Shown piece by piece: positions 1 through 12,222 of a stretch of 64,000 nt of DNA (position 1 is its first letter; each line of letters opens with the position of its first letter). Where the stretch lies: assembly GCA_000697665.1 (NCBI GenBank), contig KL197713.1, forward strand, positions 1,142,593 through 1,206,592, given 5' to 3'. The notes under the pieces were generated by a model, which saw nothing but the letters and a program-made list of their open reading frames with translations, had not been told where the DNA came from and made no database searches. The stretch is from Jaapia argillacea MUCL 33604 (Eukaryota; Basidiomycota; Agaricomycetes; Jaapiales; Jaapiaceae). The position numbers and the translations under genes were made by a program.

Positions 1-802
1 GAGGGTCCCCACCGGGTGGAGGTGGAGAAGTCCAATTCCTGTGTCCCGTTGTGAAACAAGTGAAGACCTTGAACTTTGTGGATGCAGGGAAAATTAAACG
101 GATACGAGGCATCGCGTACGTCCCATCTTCTGTTCTGCCTCAAAATGACTCACTTTGGCCCTCAGACATGCCGTCCGCGTGAGCCCACAATTCTCAAACC
201 GAATGATCGAGGCCTGTCGCTCCATTGTGAATCGTTACATCCCCGACATCTACCTCTACTCTGATGTGTACAAAGGCGAGGAGAGCGGAAAGTGAGTTCC
301 CCACCCGCCCAACGCCAACCCTAGTTCACATCTTCCTGTCCGCAGATCACCAGGATACGCCCTTACCCTCCTGGCCGAATCAACTACAGGCGCTATCCAC
401 TGCTCCGAAGCTGTTTCCCAACCAGGCATCGCTCCAGAAGACGTTGCGCTAACAGCAACCCGCGCTCTTCTCGCTGAAATCAGGAAAGGAGGCTGCGTAG
501 ACCAAAAACACCAGAGTATGGTATTATTGATGATGGTATTGGGGAGCGAAGATGTTGGGAGATGTAGAATGGGAGAGTTTACACCCCGAACGTGAGTAGT
601 CCTACCATCTCTCTGGAGTCGCTATGTGGAGACTGACTATATTTTGGGATATGACAGCATTCAGTTCTTGAGAGATGTCCGAGACTTCTTCGGAACGTCC
701 TTCAAAATCGTTCCAGCAGATCCTTCTGATCCATCCTCTCGTGAGCTCCAACTTTCGTGTTATGGAACTGGGTACATCAACACCAACCGTTCGCTTGCAT
801 GA
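1..802 (+). CDS. RCL1: RNA 3'-terminal phosphate cyclase-like protein (3' part)
   Basis: C-terminal part of Rcl1, a nucleolar SSU-processome factor for early 18S pre-rRNA cleavage; it belongs to the RNA cyclase fold family but is not expected to be a cyclase. The 5' end lies outside the window. Reading frame starts at base 3. Exons are 3-115, 166-291, 346-591 and 658-802; together they give exactly 210 codons, which supports the splicing. Recognisable segments are GGGEVQF, KIKRIRGIA, VRVSPQFSNRMIE, NRYIPDIYLYSDV and SGKSPGYALTLLAEST, which follow the family order. The stop is TGA at 800-802. It converges on NPR2, with about 220 bp between the two stop codons. Identity is secure from the block of conserved motifs; the catalytic or binding half is not visible here. 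Confidence 0.93.
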
Positions 803-1020
803 TCGTTGGTGTTGGCTGAGGCAGGTGGTCCTCGTGTAAAAGTATATTATACTGGTTTGTACCGGTGATGTATAATTTAGATGCCGTTTTCAAGGAATGC
901 GCGACGAAACAGTCCCCGGATGATGGGATCGCCACCCGACGGAATCCTGAGAACGCACCTCAACGCCTGTGAGGGTCGGGAAGACGCGCGAAATACACAA
1001 CGACGGCGGAGATATCTTCT

Positions 1021-3358
1021 TCATCGATGGATAATTGCGACTCGCCCGTAGTCTCCGTCGCCTTTCCCATCCCCGGCAGCGATCAACCACTGCTCAAGTA
1101 AAGGCCACCCAACCTCAAACTTTGAACATAATTCGTCCGTATGATGCTCCCCATCCAGCAATGTCAACATTGCTGGTGGGTACGCTGGTGCTGCAACAGC
1201 GATCCCGCATGAGCCGAGCATCGCAGTCGTCGGTGGTTGAGAAAGGTTGAGCATGCCAGACGACGGCGAGCGTGAAAGGCGAGGCCGAGAAGCGTGACCT
1301 AGTGGTAACGTCGATCCACTAATCAACAATCCGGTTTCCTGCGGATGAAGGGGATGGTGGTGGGGTAAATAATCGCCTTGTCCTAACCCATGCGCGGTCT
1401 TCTTGGAACCTGCCAAAGAGATTGCCGCTGAGAAAAAAGGAGTCTGGAGAACCATTGAATGTCTCCGTTGTTCTGGTCGTGGTTGGTTTGGCCCATCTTG
1501 GCCGGATAAGGGAGGGAAGCGATAGGGTGTGCGTGATTGGGAAGGAGCCCTTATCACTTTCGGAAGGATAGGCCCAGAAACGGTGCCTCTCCGCCGCAAT
1601 TGCTCTAACGACTGAGCAGCGGCGCTTCCGCGATGTAGCAACGGAGGAGCTGGGAGGGTTTCCTGGACAGCGTTGCTGATAGCGAGTTCTGTGCTAACAG
1701 ATGCGAGTGTCGGTGGTGCTTTCGGGGCTCTACTTCGGGGCTCATCAGGAGAAGGAGGTGCAGGTGTTGACTGCCCTGATGAGACCCAGGACATAGATAG
1801 ATTCTTGCCACTCTTACGACCGATAGAAGATGTAGAGAACTGACGACTGTGGCCGTTCGATGGTGATTCGGAGCTCTTGAGAAGGATAGGCCAACGGTGG
1901 ACTCGGCGAAGAAATCCCTGAGGCACGGAGCAAATTCGGTTTCGACTTGGAACACACGAAAGTGGTACTTGGATTTACCTTGATGACACCGAAACTCGTG
2001 AACCGTCGTACATCAATACCATCATCGAGTACATCATGTTCTTGCATCCATTCGAACACGGTCTTGCCGACTTTCAGCCTTGAATATAAATGCAGAAGTT
2101 TTGGCCAATCGGGAACCGGCTTGCCTACAGGAGCGCAATGAGTAAAACCCAAGATGGGAAGAGATAATGACATACCGGTCCTTGTGACATATGGCCCACA
2201 TTCATCCTTGACATGCGGCTCATCGGCAAGCCATTGAACACTTTTCCGTAAAGTGTACATGTTGGAATACTGGAAAATGTCGATCATCATGATGACTTGG
2301 TAGTACCTTGCGACTCGAGTGAGGGGCAATGCGGAGGGAAATACTGCAAAGGCCTTACAGGAGGTGCGAAATGGCCTCCCGAGCCAGATCAAGGTCACAA
2401 TCAGCCAAGTGGGCTATTCGACTGACGTGATTGACACCGTCGATGTGCTCGCAGACCTGTGCCTGAAGGTAAACTAAATATCATCATTGTGGCATATATC
2501 GGCGCACCTTGACCATGGTTAGATCCCAATTTGGTTCTATCCTCCTTGAGAGATTGATGAGAGCAACCGGTACCATCCAATCCTTGACCGGGGTGGGATT
2601 CGGATAGAAAGGGAATATCTTCAGCTCAATGGAGTTGAAGGCATCAATGGATATTGATGTCTCTGAGTAAGAGTTGAGGTCCTCATACAGCTGTTCCAAG
2701 ATGGCTGGAATCGCCGCGGACTTCTGTGGGGAGGATAGGAAGCCTGATTCTTCCTGTGAATATGTAAATCAGAGTTTCGCAATATACAGGAGAGGGACCG
2801 TACCTCGCAAGCGGTAAAAACTCGAGCGATTTTACGAATAATGGGCTCGTAACAGCTCAAGTCCGCTTGACGCTCAAACACAAAACAAAGATTACACCTG
2901 AAGTAAACGCGTTCATATTTACCCCGTAGCTCAACGGGGTATCCAATGAGTCGATGATTCCTGGTAGCGCAAGTGACAAGACGGCCGCAAAGAGCAGGAG
3001 GAGGAATCACGTATTTCGAGATGTCGTTGAAGTTAAAGAGGTATTTGCTGCTGATATTAGACACTGTACGCTTCTGCGGGGAGCGTATGGAGAGCAGGGT
3101 GGTCCGTAAGGGTTCTGGAGATGCCAAGGAGATGCTCGGAGTACGAGATTTGGGCGCTTCGGATACGGGTGTGGTGGGGGTTGGGGAAGGTGAGAAGACT
3201 GGACTGTCGGAAGACGATATACTCTCCCCCGGCAAAGGGGAAGCGCCTATAAGGCCTTCGGGGACCTGATACACTATCTTTCGCCCTTTCTTGTCATCAA
3301 AAGTAGCATAGAAAACAGACTGAATTCGAGGTAAGAAGGAATCGCCGTCGGAGGTCAT
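1021..3358 (-). CDS. NPR2: Nitrogen permease regulator 2 (GATOR1/SEACIT subunit)
   Basis: Npr2/NPRL2, a subunit of the SEACIT/GATOR1 complex that restrains TORC1 when amino acids are scarce, acting at the vacuole. The start ATG is at 3358. The N terminus (FLPRIQSVFYATFDDKKG, KIVYQVPEGLI) is the longin-like opening of the family. A serine/proline-rich insert follows at about residues 40-90. Further downstream are LVTCATRNHRLIGYPVEL, QVCEHIDGVNHVSRIA, IDVRRFTSFGVIKGFLRRVHRWP (exon junction after GVIK) and the C-terminal VGWPLLEQWL...GDYGRVAIIHR. At least five introns are visible: minus-strand exons end near 2806, 2506, 2357, 2178 and 1979. A long low-complexity Ser/Pro/Arg region precedes the C-terminal block. 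It is divergent from OGG1 across about 216 bp. Confidence 0.93.
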
Positions 3359-3574
3359 GTCACCTGGATGGAGTACCAGTCAGATCTTGTTAGCTGTGGA
3401 TGGCCCAGGGAAGTAGTTCCAGTTATTGATGCCAGAATGTACAAGTCCACAGCGACGGAGTGTAGTGGTAAGTTCAGGCCGCTTGCGCTGTAACTGTTGG
3501 ACTGCACTGGCAGCCGGCCCTCGATCAAGTACCCGGCTTGCCTTCCCCCACTTCTTACACGGGTACAGCGTTCA

Positions 3575-5157
3575 ATGGCGTCTGCAATACCTGTCGGGTT
3601 CCGTGCACTACCTCTGCCTATCATACAGCTCTCCCTTGCTGCAGTCTTAAAATGTGGCCAATCATTTCGCTGGTCGGCTTTCCCATTGATCCTTGCAGAC
3701 CACTCGGGCACGAACATCGACCACTCTGTCCCAACTCACGAATATCGATTCTGCTTGAGGGACCGCTTAGTATGCTTGCGACAGTCCTCCGACACGCTAT
3801 TCTACCGCTCGATCTTCCCTGACTCCCCTCTTCCACCCCTTGAAGAAGTGAAGAGAGAAGGCGAGACTTTGATTTGGCTCAAGGATTATTTTCAACTGGA
3901 TGTTGATTTGGTGAAGTTGTACGATGAATGGAGCACAAAGGATCCTGTCTTTGCACGTCTCAGGTCGAGATTTGCTGGCATACGGATGTTAAGACAGGAT
4001 CCTTGGGAGAACTTAGTGTCGTAAGTTGCCTTATTGTACCTATCCAACACCAAACTGACCCTCGCGTTGAAGCTTCATCTGCTCTTCGAACAATAACATC
4101 GCCCGAATAACGAAGATGGTCAACGCATTATGCAAACATTACTCCCCGCCACTTGTTTCTGTGCCCCCGCCATCGGTGCAAACCCGGTTACCATCCCCAG
4201 TACTCGATGATGAAGGGGATGTTCAAGCAGACGCTTACCATCCATTTCCGCCTCCTTCGCGACTTGCGCAACCCGATGTGGCTTCAACCCTGCGTTCGTT
4301 AGGATTTGGATATCGTGCAGAATTTATCCAAAAGACTGCAAAGATGCTGGTCGAGGCACGCCCTTCGTCACCGTCAACCAGCGAATCACTGGAGCCCTCG
4401 GAAAAGTGGCTCACCACTCTGAGAACAACAAGTACAGAGGAAGCCCGACAAGAGCTGTTGAAGTTCATAGGAGTCGGTCCCAAAGTTGCCGATTGCGTCC
4501 TTTTGATGAGTTTGGACAAGGTACGTGTTTCTCCCCCGAGGCGGTGCGAATAATTGGAATAATTATTCGTATCGCAGCGCGAAGTTATCCCTGTGGATAC
4601 CCATGTCCACCAAATAGCGATGAAGCACTACGGCCTACGTTCCGCCGCCGGCGGAAAGAAAGCTAATATGACTCCAAAACTCTATGAGGAGGTCAACCAG
4701 CGATTATTCGCAATATGGGGCGACTATGCGGGCTGGGCTCATACCGTGAGTCCGAAGTTTACCTTCTATCTTCTCACTTACACAAATGCCATTCACTTTC
4801 GTAATTCAGGTTTTATTCACGGCAGACCTCAAGTCCTTCTCCTCCTATGGTCTTCCTCCACCGTCCCCAGTCCCCACCCCAACCAAGGAGCGACGTTCCG
4901 CTGATACCTTTGGCCCTGCATTGACCGCGACATTAGCGCTGACCGCTTCTCCATCCCCATCAACTAGAAAGCGAGGACGTCCGCCAGCATCTCGTACGCC
5001 TCTACTGTCGGGTGATCAGAACCCTGTTATCGATACTCAGCTACCGAATGTGTTGCAAACATTTGCTGACCACACGGAATCGAGCGAGGGTGCGAGCTTA
5101 GCGGATAGAGTGAAGAAGCGGAGGCGAGTGGCGAAGACGGTGATAGTCAGAGCTTGA
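3575..5157 (+). CDS. OGG1: 8-oxoguanine DNA glycosylase/AP lyase
   Basis: Excises 8-oxoguanine opposite C in base-excision repair. Exons 3575-4020, 4073-4520, 4578-4745 and 4810-5157 give 469 aa. The N-terminal domain has LKCGQSFRW. The helix-hairpin-helix reads FIGVGPKVADC, with the Schiff-base lysine in GPKVAD (human K249 position; human has GTKVAD) and the following catalytic aspartate in VIPVDTHVH (human D268 position). GWAHTVLFTADL ends the catalytic core. The C-terminal tail, about 90 residues, is Ser/Pro-rich and ends in a basic stretch (KKRRRVAK) that could be a nuclear localisation signal. Start: ATG at 3575 gives the family-like start before the IQLSLAAVLKCGQSFRW block; the upstream frame is open but has no ATG. 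Confidence 0.94.
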
Positions 5158-5524
5158 CATCGGAGTGTACCTTAGGGCTCGATGCTCCGTGGTTCTCGTC
5201 GTACATCACGGATGCGTTAAGCTATTTAAACGGTTGTTTGCGAACTCATCGGAGCCTTCTGAGGTCGCTCCTGCTTGTCGCCGATGCCACATCTGTTGTG
5301 AACCCCCTTATCGAAACGTCCTCGTGATATGTTATCAAACACTGACGGTATGAAACCATGTTTCCGTCGCCGATGAGTTAGGAGGGAATTTGAGTATTTG
5401 AGACGTGTCGACCAACGCGTCGATGACGTCTCGGAGCCAAGATCTTATCTGTGGACTTTTACTTGCTGTACATTCCACCCACTCACCTTAGCTTCTCCCT
5501 CGATACCCTATATCATCATCATCC
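5158..5524. other. Intergenic, OGG1 3' end to NMT1 promoter
   Basis: Both flanking genes read rightward, so this holds the OGG1 3' UTR and NMT1 promoter/5' UTR. It is pyrimidine-rich close to the NMT1 ATG. I see no gene or RNA here. Confidence 0.6.
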
Positions 5525-7648
5525 ATGTCGGGCACCCATTCCACCGCACAAAAAGGAAAAGCGGAGGAGATCATCGATACCACTCTGGAAGGAGAAGATC
5601 ATGCGTCCAGTTCCGAAGGTGAAGAGGACACTGCTGAACATCCCATAGACCAAAACACACCTTCCACATCCACCTCGCATAAGAAAAAGAAAAAGAAGAA
5701 GTCAAAGGTTTCAAAGGCTTTGAAGGCGCTGAAAGGACAGAAGGAAGTTCCGCAAGCTGTTGTGGATAAGGTTCTGGAAACGGTCAAGGCGAAGCATGGA
5801 GAGACTGAAGGTGTAGATGAGAATACTGTTCGGATGGCGCTGGACCATCTGAAGATTATGGATGTTGCAAAGGGGAAGACAGGATTGATGGGGAAGGGGC
5901 GAAAGGACGCAGGGGATCACAAGGTGTGTTCTTTCTCTCTGACCAGTCTCAAGGACTTACATTTAGTTCCCGACGTAGTTCTGGGCGACTCAGCCTGTCC
6001 CCCAACTTGGTGAGTGTATCTTCAGTCGACCTTAGTCTGTATAGTGAACATTTTGTAGGCGAGGAAGGGCCAACTGATGACGGATATATTGAGGCCTCCA
6101 AGCCACGGGAGGAGGTGAGGCAAGATCCTTACCCCCTTCCCAAAGACTTCCAGTGGTCAACAATAGACCTCAACGATCCTAATCAGGTCCGTCCCAAATG
6201 TACCCTATCCACCATTCAGTTGAGTTGATGAAACTGCAGCTGAAAGAAGTATACGAGCTGCTTTCACTCAACTACGTAGAAGATCATGATGCCTCCTTCC
6301 GATTCAGATACACTGCCGAATTCCTTGACTGGTACGTCACCCGTTTTACTAAAGCACGCGCATCTCCTTCATAGCTCTATCCAGGGCATTAAAGCCACCC
6401 GGTTATCATAAGGAATGGCACATAGGCGTTCGCGTGGCCTCGAACAAGAAATTGGTTGCCTTCATCTCCGGCGTACCCATCACTCTCCGAGTACGAAACA
6501 AGTGAGTTTTAAACTTACCTAGCGCAACCCATTGGATGGTTACACGAGGCTCTAGGACATTCGGGGCTAGCGAGATCAACTACCTATGTGTTCACAAGAA
6601 GCTTCGCTCCAAACGTCTAGCACCCGTTCTGATTAAGGAGGTCACTCGACAGTGTCACCTTATGGGTATCTTCCAGGCAATCTATACAGCTGGAGTCCTC
6701 TTGCCCACACCCGTCTCCACGTGCCGGTGAATACCCCTTTCGAATCCTCTTACATTTCCGCATGACACTCACCTCGTTCAAAATGCCAGATACTTCCACC
6801 GCTCCCTCAACGTCCCCAAACTAATCGACATCAAGTTCACTTACGTCCCTCGAAACCAAACCCTGGCTCGCATGATCCGTCTCAACAAAGTTGCTTCAAT
6901 CCCCCACCTCGCCCAACACGGTTTGCGAGAAATGGAAGATAAAGATATCCCCGAGGTGGCAGAGTTGTTTGGGAAGTATATGGAAAGGTTTGATATGGTT
7001 CCGTTGATGAGCGTTGATGAGGTTAGGCATCAGTTCTTGAGTGGGATAGGGGAGGGGGAGAGGGTTAAGGGATCTTGGAAGGGAAGAAGGGAGAAGCAAG
7101 TGGTTTGGTCTTATGTTGTGGAGGTAAGCTCCGTCTTTATATTTGTCAATTGTGTTCATACTAATGATTGAACACCTCCAGGACCCGCAAACCCACAAAA
7201 TAACCGACTTCTTCTCCTTCTACTCCCTCCCCTCGACCATCATCCACGACCCGAAGCACAACCTCCTAGAAGCAGCCTACCTCTTCTACTACGCCACCGA
7301 CGTCGGTTTACGCACCGCCGGAAACTTAGACGAAGGCGAAGTGAATTTGAAGCTACGATTGGGAGAGTTGATTGGTGACGCTTTGATCATTGCGGCTGAA
7401 GCTGGGTTTGATGTCTTTAATGCGTTGACTTTGATGGATAATGTTTCGGTTTTGCAAGATCTCAAGGTTTGTGGCCGTCTTTTAGTTTCTGCTGCTCGGG
7501 CCGCTACTGATCGTGCGCTTGTTAGTTCGGTGGAGGTGATGGCTTGCTCAATTTCTACCTATATAATTGGAGGACTAGTCCGCTTGCGGGAGTTACAGGT
7601 GCTGGGGATAGAGATCCAGGCAGGGGAGTTGGGGTCGTCATGCTCTAA
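5525..7648 (+). CDS. NMT1: Glycylpeptide N-tetradecanoyltransferase
   Basis: Transfers myristate from myristoyl-CoA to N-terminal glycines. Exons: 5525-5923, 5979-6009, 6059-6186, 6240-6331, 6385-6501, 6556-6726, 6790-7123, 7182-7466, 7526-7648; all phases agree and give 559 aa. Residues about 1-130 are a charged, Ser/Glu-rich, lysine-rich tail (seven lysines in a row) as in ribosome-associated NMTs. The catalytic part opens with [15 protein letters not shown], then [61 protein letters not shown] and [17 protein letters not shown], ending GVGVVML, whose C-terminal carboxylate acts as catalytic base in this family. The second exon must start after CGACGTAG; an earlier AG would bring in a TAG. 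Confidence 0.95.
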
Positions 7649-7925
7649 CTGAAATGTTGCGAGTAACTTGGACACTAGTGTTATGTATCGCTTGACCTCA
7701 AGGAACCAATGAAACCTCTACACCATTCGTCTGTATCATATAGTTCGTGTGCTAATTTGGTGATTGGTCGACAATGCCAGTGCCCATCGTCTATCACTTG
7801 CTGTAAGCCTGTATCCTACACCCACTTCACTTCGATATCCCAACCTGTCGACACCATTCAACCTAGTCCATGATCGCCAGTACAAACCCTGTATCAGATG
7901 AACCTCCCCCATTCCCATCGAAATC

Positions 7926-9747
7926 CTAATCACTATCAATCACAATGACGTCGTCATCATCAACACCAAAATCAGGCGTCGGGCTCCTCTCCTTCTGCTT
8001 CTGCTTCTGTCTGCTCCCTCTGACTGGAGGTCGAGGAACTCGAGCACCACCCGCACCCAAAGTACCAGGTGAACTCGGTCTCAAGGAGTTACCTCCCGAC
8101 CTTGAGGGACGAGTTGTGCCCCCGCTGCTCGCGAGGGTTTTGCCTCCTGTACCCCAAGAGCTGGTGGCGGGTGCGGGGGGTTGTTCTTTGGCTTTACCCT
8201 TCCCGCTCGTTGAGGAGGAGGAATTTGTCGAGGGAGCTGGGCGGCCAGCGAGAGTATTTCCGCCTCCTGTGAATGAGGCGGGTGGCTAGTTCCAAGAAAA
8301 GGATCCTTCAGAAAGCCGCCAAATTGATCATAATGATAGAAGCGGAATACTTACGGGTGAAGTGGGAGGAGAAGCTGCGCCAGGGGGTGTATAAGGCGGG
8401 ATGTTGAACCCGAAGAAGAGTTTGCCGTGAGGGAGGTTCAAAGGTGCTGGAACCTTGACATCACCCTCCAAGCTGCTGTTCGATATTATCCGATGTTGAC
8501 TGAACAGAGAAGAATATTAGCTTGACTCCCAACCCATCCAAGTCAAAATAACTCGCTCTGTTCGAATAATCTTGCTACCCTCGGGAACAGCTTCGACCTT
8601 CCGATGACTAACTCCCTTCCCTTTCGTCTTCCTACCACCAAGAGTCTCCCCCCTTCCCTTGAAACTCTCCCAGTCTTCTCCTCCCTTCGTTACTGCGACG
8701 CCAGCAGCCGCGCCCCCAACACCTTCCGCAAAAGCTCCACCCAAGCTACTCCCGGGTCTACTGCTTCCAGGACTCCCAGCATTCAAATCAATCTTCAACT
8801 TGCTTGCCATGGTGGCGGCTGGAGCGGGTTTTGGACGTTCAGGCTCGACATAACCTAATGGAGGGGCGAAATCGACTTCCAGATCGACTTCGTGGACTGA
8901 GATTCCGGTGTTGGAGGGTTGCGTTTCCATGATTAGGAAACCGAAGACGATGGAGTTGTACATGATTTCGATGATGTCGCCCTGGGTTAAGGCGGAGAAG
9001 TTGCGAAGCGCGCGTTCCAGTCTATTGCAACGGAAAGCAATGAGATTGGAAATGAGACATGATAGGAATGAGGTTAAATGGGAGGATTTGGACGTACACA
9101 GCTTTTGGATCTGACACCTCCAAGAAATGGACAGTTTGAGCTTGCAATTTCACAAACTTCCCTTTGGGCAACTCAGCTCCAGTGATCCTGATAGGATCCC
9201 CTTCGCTCAATCGTAGAGTCTTCATCATCCAGAAAGGCAGATGAACACAGCCCTCTTCTGCGATAAATTCTAGGACACCAGCGTGCGTCGAGGCAGCCGG
9301 GTTGGCTGGGTTTCGGAGTTGAAACATCCAGGGTGATTCGAGGTCCAGTTGGGTGAGGCTCGCTAGAGCTGATTGGGGCATGATGACTGGGCGTAATTAT
9401 AGAACTTATTGAATAACAATATGAGAGCGAGGGCAGCAGGGACGTACTCTTTCCACCATAACTAACGTTCTCCCGTTCACGTCCAGGCAACATAGCCACA
9501 CTATAAGCCTTTAGATACTCATCGTAGGCACGAGCAAGTGGACGACCCATCCTAGGTCCGAATCCACCACCGAAACCCCTATGAAAGGAAAGGCGATTGT
9601 GGGAGTCAATCGATGCGGATACGCGTACGCGCAGAGTGCTTACTGTGCCATCTGCTGAAAGAAACCTGCTGGGCCGGGAAATCCATCGTTTCCTCCGTAC
9701 TTCGATGCAAATGAGTATAGAGATTGCTGGGGGAGGACAGGGAACAT
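7926..9747 (-). CDS. UFD1: Ubiquitin fusion degradation protein 1
   Basis: Cofactor of Cdc48/p97 with Npl4 in ER-associated and proteasomal degradation. The first ATG that fits is at 9747 (MFPVLPQQSLYSF); longer upstream frames lack ATG. The N-terminal double-psi-barrel domain shows FGGGFGPRM, MLPGRERENVSYGGKV, LEFIAEEGCVHLPFWMM and GDPIRITGAELPKGKFVKLQ. Two p97-binding SHP-type boxes follow: FKGRGETLGG (about 8680) and FTGGGNTLAG (about 8260). Between them is LPHGKLFFGF. The C terminus ends DDDDVIVIDSD-stop, a good match to a SUMO-interaction motif. One junction near 8470-8530 is ambiguous: the donor GA/GTCAAG with an acceptor about 51 nt downstream keeps the frame. It shares a roughly 190-bp promoter with CCT4. 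Confidence 0.92.
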
Positions 9748-9831
9748 ACCATATCCATGATGTGATGTAGTGGTCGAGTGCAAAGTGTTAAGAGACTGAG
9801 CAGTACAAGGCTCAAGGGGTACGCAATCTGT

Positions 9832-9837
9832 CACGTG
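9832..9837. promoter_or_regulatory. CACGTG palindrome in UFD1/CCT4 divergent promoter
   Basis: E-box-type palindrome midway in the 191-bp promoter shared by UFD1 and CCT4. Function is inferred from position only. Confidence 0.3.
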
Positions 9838-9938
9838 CACTATTATGGCAAACTCCGATTTAGATTCTGGCGACGATTGACTGCAAACGCGTTCCAAAGT
9901 CTTGCTGCTGATTCTATCCCATCCTCCAAATAATCACC

Positions 9939-12047
9939 ATGGCTTCCACAGGAAAACCAGCACCGCAATCAGGCTCGGGGAATATGGGTGCCTTCCACGA
10001 CAAGGTCAGCCCGTCACCCCTGCACTTTCCGTTTCTCCCTAACTTGTCATTTGCGCACTGCAGAGTAAACCTACAGAAGTCCGTCTCTCAAACTTGACTG
10101 CTGCCAAAGGTCCGTCCGATTCGTGAATGGGATTATGGTATTGATTTAGAATATATTCAAGCTATCAGCGATGCGATTCGAACGTCGCTTGGACCGAGAG
10201 GGATGGACAAGATGGTCCGTTCTATATTTTGTTTCTTGATCGCATCCAATACTCATCCATCGTTCGTACGCGTACGACATCCAGATTCAAACATCAAAAG
10301 GAGAGACCATTATTACGAATGACGGTGCTACGATCCTCAAGAGTATCCAAGCACTACATCCCGCTGCGAAAATGGCAAGTTCCCCAACCCTCTCAATCCA
10401 ATCGCCTCATAACTTACCAATCCCTTTCTTCATCCATGCCGTACTATAGCTCGTAGATCTATCAGCAGCACAAGACATCGAAGCTGGAGATGGTACGACC
10501 TCCGTCGTCGTCCTCGCCGGTAGTTTGCTGGGTGCGGCCGAAAAGATGCTGGAAAAGGGCATGCATCCGACTGTGATCGCAGACGCGTTCATGAGGGCAA
10601 GTGTTAAAGCTGTGGAGTTCTTGACAGAGATTTCTACACCTCTTGATCTGAACGATAAAGCGTCGCTTTTACGTGCAGCTACGACCTCCCTTAACTCCAA
10701 AGTGCGTCCTGTCTCTTCCAACTACTCGTATCCTCCACCATATGACCTAACGAATTTGACCTCCATCCCAGATCGTCTCTCAATACTCCTCGACTCTGGC
10801 CCCGATCGCCGTAGCGGCGGTAACCAAACTCGTCACTCCCACATCAACAACAGTCGATCTTCGTGACATCCGTATCGTCAAAAAGGTTGGGGGTACGATC
10901 GAAGATACCCAACTGATAGATGGGGTGGTCCTTAACCAAAACGTTGTGGTTGCTGCTGGGGGACCCACAAGGATCGAGAAGGCAAAGATTGGGCTCATCC
11001 AGTTCCAATTGAGCGCGCCGAAACCTGATGTGCGTCCCTCTTCCCTCGTCTACTTACTCCATTAATTTGACTTTTTCGTATGTCTGTAGATGGACAACAC
11101 AGTCGTCATCAACGATTACCGACAAATGGACAAAGTAATCAAAGAAGGCCGTCAATACCTCCTCACGATCTGCAAAAAAATCAAGAAAGCAAACTGCAAC
11201 GTCCTCTTAATCCAAAAATCAATCCTCCGCGACGCCGTAGACGACACTTCCCTAAACTTCCTCAAACGTCTCAACATTCTCGTCATCAAAGATGTCGAAC
11301 GTGACGAAATCGAGTTTTTGTCCAAAAGTTTGGGATGTAAACCCATTGCGGATATTGATGCGTTTACCGAGGATAAGTTGGGATATGCTGACCTGGTTGA
11401 GGAGGTTAGTGAAAGTGGGGCGAAGGTGGTTAAAATTACGGGGGTTAAACATAAGGGACGGACGGTTAGTATTTTGGCAATGGGGAGTAATAGTTTGGTG
11501 TTAGAGGAGAGTGAGAGGAGTTTGCATGATGCCCTTTGTGTTGTTAGGTGTCTTGTGAAGAAACGGTGAGCACGCCCCTGCTCTCGATGCATTCCATCGC
11601 TGACCCGTACCGGACACAGTGCACTGATTTGTGGAGGAGGGGCACCCGAGATCCATGTCTCCCGCCGGCTCTTTAATTACGCCCAGTCCCTCAAAGGGAT
11701 GGAAGCTTACTGTTTCCAAGCATATGCAGACGCACTCGAAGTCATCCCGACGACCCTAGCGGAGAATGCAGGTTTGAACCCTATCGCTATTGTCACAGAG
11801 TTGAGGAACAGACATGCTTTGGGCGAGAGGACTGCTGGGATCAACGTTCGGAAGGTAAGTTTTGGTGCTTTCGGTGCTTTTCTTGCGGGAAGTTGATGGG
11901 GGTTCTTTTTTTTTGTAGGGACTGATTTCGAACATCTTGGAGGAGGATGTTGTGCAGCCTTTGTTGGTGTCTACGAGCGCGATTGAGTTGTCGACGGAGA
12001 CGGTTTGCTTGTTGCTGAAGATTGATGATTATGTCCAAGCACGATGA
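9939..12047 (+). CDS. CCT4: T-complex protein 1 subunit delta (CCT chaperonin)
   Basis: Subunit of the cytosolic CCT/TRiC chaperonin that folds actin, tubulin and WD40 proteins. Exons 9939-10004, 10064-10109, 10162-10214, 10285-10374, 10450-10701, 10772-11029, 11090-11565, 11620-11854 and 11919-12047 give 534 aa with consistent phases. ATP-binding motifs are [20 protein letters not shown] and AGDGTTSVV; the delta-specific run is [16 protein letters not shown], and the C-terminal part has [32 protein letters not shown] and [11 protein letters not shown]. The intron at 10375-10449 starts with GCAAGT, a GC-AG intron; the protein stays collinear only if it is used. Divergent from UFD1. Confidence 0.95.
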
Positions 12048-12194
12048 GGGATTCCCCATTAGATACAGTATCGATTACATTTGTGCTTTGAGCAAGCTAT
12101 GAGAGCAGCACAGGACGAAATCGACGGTCGTTCCATTCCACAGCCCACAATGGTTCTTGTTCATCGCGCAATTTGCCATATACCCTCCAAATTT

Positions 12195-12201
12195 AAAAAA
12201 A
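12195..12201 (-). terminator. Probable Pol III terminator of the tRNA-Phe gene
   Basis: Run of seven T on the minus strand, 22 nt downstream of the tRNA 3' end, as expected for RNA polymerase III termination. Confidence 0.6.
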
Positions 12202-12222
12202 TACAATTTCACGACTATGCGA

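Noticed and set aside
1021-1250. Plus-strand frame opposite NPR2
   Set aside because: Shadow of the NPR2 C-terminal exon; no motif.
5956-5983. In-frame TAG at the start of NMT1 exon 2
   Set aside because: Appears only if an earlier AG is used as acceptor. Using the AG of CGACGTAG gives [10 protein letters not shown] and full frame agreement, so there is no stop.
9748-9897. Longer UFD1 N terminus
   Set aside because: The longer frame starts at TTG; the first in-frame ATG is at 9747.
10160-10185. GATTCGAAC-like B-box at CCT4 exon 3
   Set aside because: It is the coding sequence AIRTSLG of CCT4; no tRNA fold around it.
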